Assembly: GCA_914767715.1 (NCBI GenBank)
Contig: OU612072.1
Location: forward strand, 17,668,001 to 17,732,000
Length of the DNA: 64,000 bases
Origin: Membranipora membranacea
Taxonomy: Eukaryota; Bryozoa; Gymnolaemata; Cheilostomatida; Membraniporidae
Reading direction: 5' to 3'
The notes below the pieces were generated by a model, which was not told where the DNA came from, made no database searches, and saw nothing but the letters and a program-made list of their open reading frames with translations. The number at the start of each line of letters is the position of its first letter. The stretch's first letter is position 1. This document shows, piece by piece, positions 48,701-57,894 of the stretch. Made by a program: the position numbers and the translations under genes.

Positions 48701-51700
48701 TTTGATAATTTTTATCTCATAAATTAAAACAGATCTAATATAATTTGGCTGGTATTATACCCTGCGTGTCTTGATTTACTATATTATATAGGATGAGAGA
48801 TTACCAAAGACTTTATATATATATATATATATATATCACTTACCCTAGCTTCATCATACATACATATCTGGAGTTGGCATACTCAATTAACAGCACAGAT
48901 CTATTCTTCCTCATGAAGCGACAATAAAATTTGCAGTAAAATCTTTTAACAAGGAATCCAAGCTGAGCAGGTTGTGCTCAGTCATGACTAGGAATATTTA
49001 TGCAAAAATCTATGATGATGGTGGTGGTGCTTCGATCTGGCTCATCCAACAAAATATTTGTGATACTGTGTTGTGGGTATTCTGTGCATTTGAATAGTAG
49101 TGGTAGAAGTGTTAAGAGTAGACGGCTGTATTTGTTTCAATATTTATTGGCTAATGATGGTAACTTATCAGGTCTGTTCTCGCTTTGGATTCGCCTAAGG
49201 AGTCAATTTTTTATACCATCTCGTGCGGAAAGGTCTTTTACATAAACTCACAAATTTTCTCTGTGTTTAAATAATTAGGGGCCGGACAAGAGCTGATATC
49301 ATGCGCGGCGTCCCTTGATTCTTCACATTATTTCATTGAATGGTATATAGTAAACTATGGCTCACAGCACAAACTAATTACGTCATGTCGTGCTATTTAA
49401 GTGGGACAGTATTGAATGCTATTGGCCTGTCTAGGTAGTATACTAAGTCTATGTGTCAGACAGAACTTTCTTCAGATTACAAATAATGATTCATTGTTAT
49501 AACTCATGTATGTTGTTGCAGTTGTGACAGGAGTTTGTGAAAATAAGACCACTACTGTTACATATAAGTTCCCTCAGTCAGATGTCGAGTATTATCATCC
49601 TTATAACGCTAGCTGGCTGAGAGGAGGAGATCTGAATGTGACACTGGAGAGACATGAGACTGTCATGTTACAGGCAGATACAGATCTCACCGGTACACTG
49701 GTCAGTAACTCTACTTTATCCTCTCCCTAAAATAGTCAGGTAATCTCAGGTTTGTCGATATAGATAGATTGCATAGATAGATAGTATCATTCATACATGA
49801 CAATTTAGCTGGGCTCTATATCCGGTGGCGCATCACCTTGCGGGCTGGGTTGGTCAGGAGTACCCTGAAAACTTACCAGCAGCAGCACTGGGTAGCACCC
49901 AAGCCGCCAAAGCTCTTATAATGTTACTATCTTCGTTGTTATATTATGAGAATATTATAATTTGCCCAATTCTAGCAAGTGTTACTCAGAGTGTTTTATG
50001 TAAAAAAGTTTAAACTAAATGCAATTGGTTATAATGGGTTGAAAGCTAGACCTCATGAAAGCAGACTCAGTTAATAAAACTGCACTAACTAAGCTCTTAG
50101 GTGCAAAAGTGGGGTGTTATAGGATCATCTGGATTCATAGGGTTAACAGTCCAAATATCTGTTGTTGCCATACGATATAGGATTACTTGTCATGTATGGA
50201 ATCGTTTATATAACAGTTTTGATACTGATATAACTCAGCATAAACATTAAGTACAAATCCATTTTCACAAACACACAAGGTAACTGAAACACACAAGGTA
50301 ACTGAAACACACAAGGTAACTGAAATAACAATAAATACTTTACTCCCTGGCCCCTGCCTAGCACATAAGATTACTGTAAGCAATTCTGGCATTTTTAAGG
50401 ACACAGCAGCTTCTTGCAAAGCAGAGATGATACTTTTGAACCAGTTAATATCCAACGGCCCGAAAAACCTAGTTGTGACAATTCAAATTAAAAAAACTAT
50501 CACTATATGGATATTTGCCAAATATCTGAAAGTGTAAGCATAAATTCTCAAGAATACAACAGTTGCCGAATGAACTAATGTAAATAATATAGTTCCCTGT
50601 TAAATGAGCACTCGCAAAGGTAAAATTTAAAATAAACAAGTACGGGTAAAAAGGTTTTTCAAAACTTGAGATCCATGATTAAATGGTTCTCCTGCATTTA
50701 AATCTCGTGATCTAGTAAATCTCACTAACCTACTGGATTATCTTTGGTGCAAGCATTTAAAGTGGACTTAAACTTTAGTCAACGAAAACTCACAAAAATT
50801 AAAACACAGTGGTTGTCGTTGGTTTGCATACAATAGTTGGCAAGCATTAGTAAAAACCTGGCAAATGCGGATAGGCTGTTTTGTCTTTTTTTAATTATCC
50901 TAAATGACGATTTAGAAATGCCCAAGTGGGTTTTTAGACATATCATCCCATCCTTCCATGTCGGAAAATTTAGCATTGGAAGATCATCTATACTGTATAG
51001 TTTAAAATAGGGACCATTTGAAAACATTGATATAAGACTATGGTCATTGTGAACCCTTCATTTTAGGGTTCAGTTTATGAAAACCTGGTGTTATATTCAC
51101 AGGTCTCTAAATCTATATGAAATGTGTCTCTGGTTTATCAGAAGACACAGAATAGTTATAAGTAATGAATGTTTCACTTTTAGATAACATCGGACTGTGA
51201 GATAGCCGTACTCAGTGGTAATAAGAGAGGTACTATAGAGGGAAGTACTGGTGATCACATGATCGAGATGATTCCACCAATCAGCAGGCTTGGTCATACA
51301 TTTATCACATCTCCCCTATACGGGAGAACAACTGGAGAAGTCTTCAAACTAATAGGTACGTCATAAGATATAGGGGTCTATGCTTCATCACTACATCACA
51401 GCAGATCAAGTGGGCCTGCTGTCAATAAGCTATTTGATCAGAGTACCAAATCCTCACACAATTGACAATACAACTCAGTGGGTTTAAGGAAATCCATTAT
51501 TCCCCCCCCCCCCCCCCGATTAGGACCGAACCTATGTAGTAAAGCTCATGGTAAATGAAACAAACGAGAGGATAATCAGAAAAAAATCACACCAAACTAA
51601 GATTACTTTTACGTCTAACAAAACATGTTAGTGTTACGTATGTTTCGTCAGTGAATAGTCTGCACCATTTGGCCCTATTCCTTCATTTCAACCCGCTCCT

Positions 51701-54700
51701 CATTACTGTATATCTTCAGGCGGTCATGACTGGATATCATGTGATATCAGAGTAATAACAGTCTCAGATACAGGGGAGAGTAATAGTACTACACTAAATA
51801 TCAGCTTACAGACTGGACATGTATACAGACTTGATATGGGGTCCGATGAGTATGCTTATATACAGTGTACGGATTCTGTTCTTCTCTCACAATATGCTAA
51901 GTCAGGTTAGTTATTATCTATCTATTCTCTAGTTTACTCGCCATCTTTCCTGTTCTGAAACATAAATCAGCAGGGCTTCATATCTGTGCCTGTCCAAGGG
52001 AGTAAAATTAGCATATCAAGCTGGGAAACCAACATCATGAGCAAAAACTGTAACTGTAACTGTGTAATTATTTTGTTTTTTGTTAAAAGAATTTAATTGC
52101 ATTTAATATACATACAGATATAACCTGACCCAGCAGGCTTGGTCAGTTGATGCACCACGAGTGACTCTTGTCTCTAATGCTCTTATCTCGCATTGTGTTG
52201 TAACAGTTGTATAGTATGTAGTTCACTGCTTTATATCTAGGTACAAATGCAACAAATCAAAATTCGGGTATGTTTGGTATATATTGTTGTGATTATACTG
52301 GAGGTATTATTGAACATAAATCTTTCCTGCATGTCTTGGATTGAATTTCCACCGTGGAATTTCATTTTCCATGTTTTTTATCCTCCATGCAAAAGTGGAC
52401 ATTTATAATTGAGGCGTATAAATGCAAGTTTTTATTTTAAAAACATATTGTATTAGGCCATTGCAATCAAATTTCGGAAATTACTAATTCCGTACAGCTC
52501 GATTCATGAATATATAATATAATGATGAACTGGCTTTAGCCTCTCCCTCCCCCAGTCTAACCACAGTCCACAACGACCCCCCCCCCCTTCCCCCAGCTTC
52601 ATCACAGTCCACAAAGCCCCCCTCCCCAATCCTCACCACAGCCCACAACGCCAGAACATACATACACTCTCACCCCAATATTCCCTTTAACATATTAACC
52701 CAGCATGCTGCTGCCCTAAACAAACTCCTAATGTGGCACCGTCGCAGTGCTGCGTGACACCGCTGCAGCATTGTGTGACACCGTCGCAGCATTGTGTGTT
52801 ATCTTGACTGTTAAATGTCAGCTTCAAGATTGCAAAAACAATCTGGCTGTTTATAATATTACATTAGCCCAACTTGAAATTAATAAACTCTTTTATCTCA
52901 CCTGACATGGAAATTAATTAATTTTCAACCAATGCATGATTACCAAAATTACAACTCAGAGCACTGCAGCAGTACGATGATTGTTCTACACAGGATGTAC
53001 TGGGTAAAAGTAGGAGGTGTTTCTGACCTGTTATCAACATAAGTTAAAAGTCACTTTAGATTGTGTATAACAAGCCAATGTGTCGGCGGCTCTGATTGGT
53101 GGAAAGTTCAGTAATGACAAGGTCCAAGGTACTTTCTTGAATGTCCCTTATGCCCTGGCATTGGCTCTTCTTTTCCCCACCAAACCATCCGAGCCAACGG
53201 ATTGGCTATGTATAACGGGTGTCAGCGTATTACTTCTCTCTATGACTGTTACACCGGTATATGTGTGTGTATAATATATGTGTTCGTATATTATATGCTT
53301 GTTATTCAGCCGCTGATAATAAGTACGGAGATCCTTTGATGACCTTTGTGCCCGGAATAGTACACTATGACAGTATATACACAGTGACATGTATACCAGT
53401 GAGAGGAGCGAGGGGATACTTTGACCACTATATATCAGTGATAATACCGTCTGATCGAATCACTGGTCTACAGGTAAAAACATTAATCCACCATATTGGT
53501 GATAATCATTGACACGAATTTGTATATGTATATATATATTATAATTTATGAGATATATATCAGTGGTAATAATACTATCCCATATAAACTCATCACTCTA
53601 AAAAGAAAAACTTCAAGTAATGTGTTGCACTATTTTTAGCTTTGTTTTATGTGTATATTATGTCAATACTTCTGTTTTGCTGTGAGATAACAAGCCGTCA
53701 GCTGTTGTTTATTTCAGATAGAGGGAGAGCACCTGATACAGAATGACACATTTATACAGAAAGGCACTGTGACAGTAGTTAATAATGTCACCATACCTGG
53801 TATGTATACAAAATAAGCTTGGCTGTGGTCTGTGGGTTGGACATAGCTTATGGTATACATTTGTTTGTTTTTTGCAATGATAGAATATTTTGCAACAGAT
53901 ACCCCAAACATACACTCATTATTAAAAATTCAAACCACGCACCATCCATAAACATTTAAATGGCAATTTAGTAATTCAAATAATTTAAATGGCAATGGCA
54001 TAAACATAAACATTTAAATGGCAATTTAGTAATTCAAATAATTTAAATGGCAATGGCATAAACATAAACATTTAAATGACAATTCAAAAGGTCCGGAACA
54101 ATACAATATCTGTGGTTAACAGTTTCAGAAGACTGTGACTGTAACTTTAAGTTCTGTAGACTGTGACTGCAATCCTCATTTCGATAGACCAAAATGTGAA
54201 AATATTTATCTCATTGTTAGAAGATTGTGTACAGATAAGTTGACATATAGGAGATTGATGATGTCATATTATTATAACAGGGTTGATATATACACACCTA
54301 GTCCTGCAGGTGGCAAAGGGAGTTTACATTCTACAGCATGATAACCCAACAGTAACATTCGGAGTATCTGTGTATGGACTTAAGAAAAGTGAATCATACG
54401 GCTATCCAGGAGGTCTAAGGCTTCCTCTAACAGGTACTGCTCAGATACCTGGTACTGGTACTGGTACTGGCACTGGCACTAGCACTGATACTGGCACTGG
54501 CACTGGCATTGGCACTGCTTACAGCAGAGCTGTCAATTCTACTCTTTTTAGAGTAGATCCGTTCATTGTCCTATTCTACTTTTACTCTACTGCTTTTTTT
54601 CAAATTGTATGGTAATCTGCTTATTTATTAAGTTTGAAATCATGCCTATTTTTTGTGAGCGACATCCCCTATCCCCCAACACCTTCAATACATATTCATA

Positions 54701-57700
54701 TTCAAGCTTTCAAGCTATGGTTATGATGTTGTTTTATTTTGATTTGGTTCACAAACAAACTTTGCCTTGACCCTTTGTTTTAAATTAAAAAAAACAAGTA
54801 GACAGCAGTTCTGTTTAGGTATGCATTCTGGGTAGACAAAATGGTCACAGTTAATGCAAACTTTGCCTTAGTTAGGACATACTTTTTCAAATTTATTAAC
54901 TATCTTAAAACTCGCCCCTCCTTCTAGATACAGGAAAATGAGTGCTATTCTTTATCACCTGTCTTATCAGAGCACGGGCAACAAACAACAAAGTAAAGGG
55001 AAGAGTAAATACCACTCATTTAGATGATAACTATTAAATAACTGACACTGTTTCACAAATTTTTGTATTTGGTATAAATGGTTTCAGGTGTACCCTCAGA
55101 GCCCTTAATTTTAGGGTCTCTGTAGCTGACCCCGTATTTTAGGACTGTTTTCAGACGCAGCACAACACAAGTTTGAAGGCTAACTGCTTCTTTATTGATA
55201 TGACGATGCTGGTAAAAACTGTAATAAAGTAACGCATAAGATAATAATGAAATGATATCAGATTAGAGAATGTAATTTATAGTCAAACACAGTAATTCAG
55301 ATATGCATAATAATGACAAAATAAAATATAATCAAAATCGGTGGAATTCACAGAAACGAATCTCTTTGGTCCTCGTACGGAGCTGCTAATAAGTAACTGA
55401 ATTGAAGAAGATTAAAGCTGAACTGCTTAATAAAGAACAAACTGTAATGTTTTGGCAGAATAAATTGTGCCGAGGGTATCTTATGACTGAAGTTAGAGTG
55501 GCAGCATGTCGTGCCAAGCGAGTTACGTGTTAACTGGTGTCGATAGTTTGAGGCAGCATATTTATATGTGAGGACTTTTATGTTACTGTTACCAGGTTTG
55601 AATCATAGAAAAATATTGAGAAACATATTACAAAATTGAACATGATTGTGTCTCACTCCGAGGGGCCGGAATAAACAAAGCCTGTGGGCCGAGGCAAAAC
55701 CATCAAAAGTAAGGCACGCCACAGTACTCATCCAACCACAGCTGTGCCACAGATCAAAGCCAACGTCCACGAAAGAGCGAACGAGGCCAACAGCGGATTG
55801 ATTGATGACAACTAACCGTTATCAAAACATGAAGTGTTTGCTAAAATAAGACAGGTGAATCATGATGCGGTATTGCGATTTACGGCTCTGATTAATCATG
55901 ACCTCGTATTAATTATCATTGACCCTGATTTATCTGATTAATCATCAGAAGAATTTGTGACATTTACAGTCTCAATGCAAAAAAGATTTCCGGGGGTGCC
56001 CCCCAGAAAGCCCCTCAAGCACACTCCCTGCAAGCCGAGGGCCTTTCTTAAAGTGACAGTCCTACTAGGCCTTGATTGGTATGGTTTTAAAGATCTTAGG
56101 CTGAAAAGTCATAAGGGCATATGAAATGAAACAGCCTGTGAACCTAGTTGCAGTAAAACTGTTACAAAGTCTGAAAATTGGGATCATAGTGGATCATAGT
56201 GATTTATTGACTCCCACTGACCACTATGATGCAATATGATCCTTGCTAAAATATTTAAAAAAAAATAAAATGCTATTTTCCACAATTTTCAATTTTTTGT
56301 TTTTTAATTTGCTCTATGAACTCAATATATTCATGTTACTGGGGTAACATATCCACTTTTCTAATAGGACTGTCACTTTAACAACTAAAACATCTTTATC
56401 CCAATGACAACAATAAAAATACTCTTTTCACACAAAAATAGTTGGCAACCCTGGATTATCAACCGTTCTACTACAAACCTACCCTGTAGCTGTAGTACAG
56501 TAGTTACTCCGTCCTACAATCAGGTCACTTAACCTATCTGTAATTAATCCATGATGAGACCAGTAGACATGGAAGCTCGCTACTTACCATCACTTCTGTG
56601 ACAGGGTTATTAATTGAGACTCAATATAAAAAATCTAGACAGAACATCATAGTGGACAACATAGGGGAGGGGGATTATTACGAAATATAGTAATCTGAGC
56701 ATCGTTCCCACAGGAGTTATTCCTTCTCTTTGTAAGAGAAGACAACTCTTTTTTTCTCCTTTTCTCCTGCTCCCTATTCATCCTTCTGCTTGAGACTTGC
56801 ACCAACTAATTGGCATCAATCTTAAAATAGAAACCAAAAACCGAAAATTATTCCTCTGAAGAAATGTGTCCTTTAAAATACACAGTAGTGAGTGTCAGTC
56901 TGCTGATGCAACATGTAAATATAACTAACTGTTACGTACAATCTTGTTGTAGGATCTGACTGTAAGAGAGCCGGCGGATTGAAGTACAGTGACCCGACAG
57001 CTGCAGTGATAAATGATAATGATGACAATGATTGTGATGGGATAGTTGATGAGGAGTTATTAGATGGAGTAGATAATGATGGTGATGGTGTTGTAGATGA
57101 GGATACAAGTGCTAATGTACTTTACCCTCCTATGAGTGAAGAGATCGTACTCATTGAAGAGAAACCTGAAAATCTGAAAATAGTCTCCGCAGTAAGTTTG
57201 TCTCAGCTCGTAAACCTAGCTCCGCCCAACCCATCCCCTTGTTCATCAGCTCATACAGCATATTTGAGTATGTACTCCAGCAGGGGGGGGGGAGTTGTCG
57301 GACGATGGGGGGGGGGGGGCACGAGTCTGCTTGGCTCAGACTAATATTTGATGTGTTGAGTGACTCAAATTCTTATCCGATAACTGTTTATTATTTATAC
57401 TCAGATTAAGGTTGAGGAAGGAGCAGATTATACCTGGTCTGTAGTTATCGCTGCTGTTATCTGTGCTGCTGTACTTATCGGTCTTATAGCTGTTATAATC
57501 ATCTACAGAAAGAGCAAAGCTAAGCTTCCTGCAGGTAAATTATATCTATGTTATGTAGTTACCTGCACAATGACCCCATGTATTACAACTTCAAAATAGC
57601 TACTGTTGTTTAAAAAGTTCTCCTTCCTATCAAACAAAGTATAAAATGTAACGCCTTCCAATTTCACCAAGTGGGTGTGTACGTGTACCCCCATGTGTAA

Positions 57701-57894
57701 CAGTCTGTGCTTATCTCTTACACCGCTCAGGCTATTTTATCTGATTTACTCTTATTTACTATTTAGGACATATACCTGCTGGCTTTGATAACCGTGTGTC
57801 ATCAGCTAGAATGAGTATAAGAGCTGTTTGGAAAAAAGCTAATCAGGCAAGAAGAAGATCATCTGTGGCTGCTGCTTCTATAGCTGGGCTCTGA
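39571..57894 (+). CDS. IgGFc-binding-like type I membrane protein, 13 coding exons, complete
   Basis: Exons: 39,571-39,719; 42,215-42,362; 44,718-44,869; 45,629-45,750; 49,522-49,700; 51,184-51,355; 51,720-51,905; 53,310-53,473; 53,718-53,799; 54,281-54,433; 56,953-57,191; 57,405-57,534; 57,767-57,894. Every junction is GT-AG and in phase, giving 2004 nt or 667 residues. Order of parts: signal peptide (residues 1 to about 23); ectodomain with IgGFc-binding N-terminal-domain hallmarks ('GREFIFTF', 'FITSPLYGRTTGEVFKL', 'GVSVYGLKKSESYGYPGGLR'); an acidic 'DNDCDGIVDEELLDGVDNDG' metal-binding-type segment near residues 510-540; one transmembrane helix near 590-610; a basic tail of about 55 residues. 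The ectodomain has many N-glycosylation sequons. Known relatives are secreted or surface mucus or immunity-type proteins; the ligand here is unknown. Large introns host several transposons. Confidence 0.9.
39680..40115 (+). repeat. Minisatellite (~40-bp unit) made of exon 1 end plus its splice donor
   Basis: About ten tandem copies of 'tacccacgcctaccagggcctaactatgctg' plus a linker, which alternates between 'gaaggtaagtac' and 'taaggtacatac'. The first unit overlaps the coding end of exon 1 and its real donor; the following ones lie in the intron, and several keep a perfect 'ggaag|gtaagt'. Each is therefore a potential alternative 5' splice site. Confidence 0.9.
40445..41670. mobile_element. 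P-like foldback element, copy 2 (intron 1)
   Basis: 1,226 bp. The ends CATAGACTTAATAATAAACC and its exact inverse are perfect over about 30 bp; inverted arms continue for more than 200 bp. Flanks TATTTACC and TATTTACA are an 8-bp target duplication with one mismatch. The middle holds tandem ~185-bp repeats ('caaatattatcaaaagagca', 'gactcaaagctataa', 'gtttgaaaat'). It shares ends with 34,512-37,041 and 46,271-49,453. Non-coding. Confidence 0.88.
43990..44344. mobile_element. Near-perfect 355-bp palindrome (hairpin MITE) with 8-9-bp target duplication
   Basis: It begins 'ctcggttcacattgtcccag' and ends with its inverse 'ctgggacaatgtgaacca'. Arms pair over nearly the whole length, with the centre near 44,165 ('aaagtttgacgcttacgaacttt'). 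AGCATAATG flanks both sides (43,981-43,989 and 44,345-44,353). The arms contain repeated 'catcccagat' phrases. Lies in intron 2. The ~8-bp duplication would suit hAT-type mobilisation; that class is inference. Confidence 0.85.
46153..46196. repeat. 12-bp tandem repeat in intron 4
   Basis: 'gtaccagagtat' is repeated about three times, close to the left border of the P-like element. Confidence 0.75.
47272..47402 (+). CDS. Ser/Gln/Asp repeat exon inside the P-like element
   Basis: Three tandem copies of 'SSQDDNLAA' and a degenerate fourth are encoded in a single frame. A donor-like 'gataag|gtaaga' follows at 47,402, phase 0. It may be an exon of the element's gene upstream of the THAP exon, or a protein-coding minisatellite. 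No family recognised. Confidence 0.4.
47876..48229 (+). CDS. THAP zinc-finger protein, 117 residues, in the P-like element
   Basis: THAP domains bind DNA through a C2CH zinc site; in P transposase the domain recognises the element ends. Visible here are Cys pair 'CAAYGCGN', 'FHAFP', the conserved Trp in 'VWVSAV', the Cys-His pair 'LCSEHL', 'F' in 'DTF', and the closing 'DAIPTIF' (family consensus AVPTIF). The domain spans about residues 14-98, so it is full length, but the protein stops about 20 residues later with no coiled coil or nuclease domain. The start is the first ATG of the open frame; splicing from 47,402 into 47,910 is possible. It resembles THAP-only repressors made by deleted P elements; that function is inference. 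Confidence 0.8.
   Translation: MLSFVMLLKKSSRNWCAAYGCGNTPAGNPNLSFHAFPRNNEERLKVWVSAVKRKNWTPSKYAVLCSEHLKRDTFRRPPGVGGRALLKKDAIPTIFQSFQHYLQTPKSEEIYAGRNTP
50256..50330. repeat. 18-bp tandem repeat in intron 5
   Basis: 'cacaaggtaactgaaaca' is repeated about three and a half times. Confidence 0.85.
51184..51355 (+). CDS. Exon 6: IgGFc-binding core
   Basis: Encodes 'ITSDCEIAVLSGNK' and 'GHTFITSPLYGRTTGEVFKL', the most recognisable block of the IgGFc-binding N-terminal domain family. Phase 0 to 1. The Cys in 'SDC' and that in exon 7 ('WISCDIR') are candidate disulphide partners. Confidence 0.9.
52560..52610. repeat. C-rich low-complexity stretch in intron 7
   Basis: Runs of C around 'cacagtccacaa(c/a)g' repeated about three times, followed at 52,734-52,800 by a 27-bp minisatellite ('caccgtcgcagcattgtgtga'). 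No gene. Confidence 0.7.
53936..54090. repeat. ~62-bp tandem repeat in intron 9
   Basis: 'ataaacatttaaatggcaatttagtaattcaaataatttaaatggcaatggc' occurs twice in full and once in part. Confidence 0.88.
54281..54433 (+). CDS. Exon 10: end of the IgGFc-binding-like ectodomain, read-through possible
   Basis: Acceptor attattataacag, phase 1, encoding 'LIYTHLVLQVAKGVYILQHD' and then 'VYGLKKSESYGYPGGLR'. The donor ctaacag|gtactg is followed by in-frame open sequence to 54,615, allowing an intron-retained isoform. Confidence 0.85.
54434..54615 (+). CDS. Possible alternative C-terminus from retained intron 10
   Basis: The exon 10 frame stays open across the donor. It encodes a Gly-Thr repeat from a hexanucleotide microsatellite ('GTGTGTGTGTS', 54,460-54,515), then 'AVNSTLFRVDPFIVLFYFYS', a hydrophobic end and a stop. 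A Thr-rich stalk followed by a C-terminal hydrophobic segment would suit a GPI-anchored or secreted isoform. No transcript evidence; the open frame may be chance. Confidence 0.35.
54616..56952. other. Intron 10, no further feature recognised
   Basis: AT-rich with scattered homopolymers. A less AT-rich patch around 55,650-56,050 ('ccgggggtgccccccagaaa') may be a repeat remnant. No exon or coding domain was seen. Confidence 0.5.
56953..57191 (+). CDS. Exon 11: acidic metal-binding-type Asp/Asn repeat
   Basis: Encodes 'DNDDNDCDGIVDEELLDGVD' and 'NDGDGVVDED', two tandem DxDxDG-type loops of the MopE/putative metal-binding motif family, likely Ca2+ binding outside the cell. It then runs 'SEEIVLIEEKPENLKIVSA' as a stalk. 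Phase 1 to 0. Confidence 0.88.
57405..57534 (+). CDS. Exon 12: transmembrane segment
   Basis: Encodes 'WSVVIAAVICAAVLIGLIAV', continues hydrophobic to 'IIIY' and ends in 'RKSKAK', a single membrane helix with a positive stop-transfer flank on the cytosolic side. Phase 0 to 1. Confidence 0.92.

Larger units (their letters stand above)
46271..49453 (+). mobile_element. P-element-like transposon with long inverted arms and a THAP ORF
   Basis: 3,183 bp in intron 4. Ends are CATAGACTTAATATACTACC and its inverse (one-base differences). The flanks are an exact 8-bp target duplication TGTCAGAC (46,263-46,270 and 49,454-49,461). Inverted arms run about 780 bp inward: left arm to about 47,050, right arm from about 48,680, with a TA microsatellite at the same place in each arm (46,890 and 48,815). 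The central 1.6 kb carries a THAP-domain ORF at 47,876-48,229 and an open 'SSQDDN' repeat stretch at 47,272-47,402. P-superfamily transposases start with a THAP domain and make 8-bp duplications with CA..TG ends, so this fits the P superfamily. No catalytic transposase domain is present. Confidence 0.85.

Noticed and set aside
54135-54341. Extra exon with 'DCDCNPHFDRPKCENIYLI'
   Set aside because: It would break the phase between exons 9 and 10, which join correctly without it (54,281 acceptor); probably intronic chance frame.
57259-57344. Extension of exon 11 past its donor into a Gly-rich frame
   Set aside because: The canonical donor at 57,191|57,192 joins in phase to the transmembrane exon; the extension runs through G homopolymers of uncertain length.
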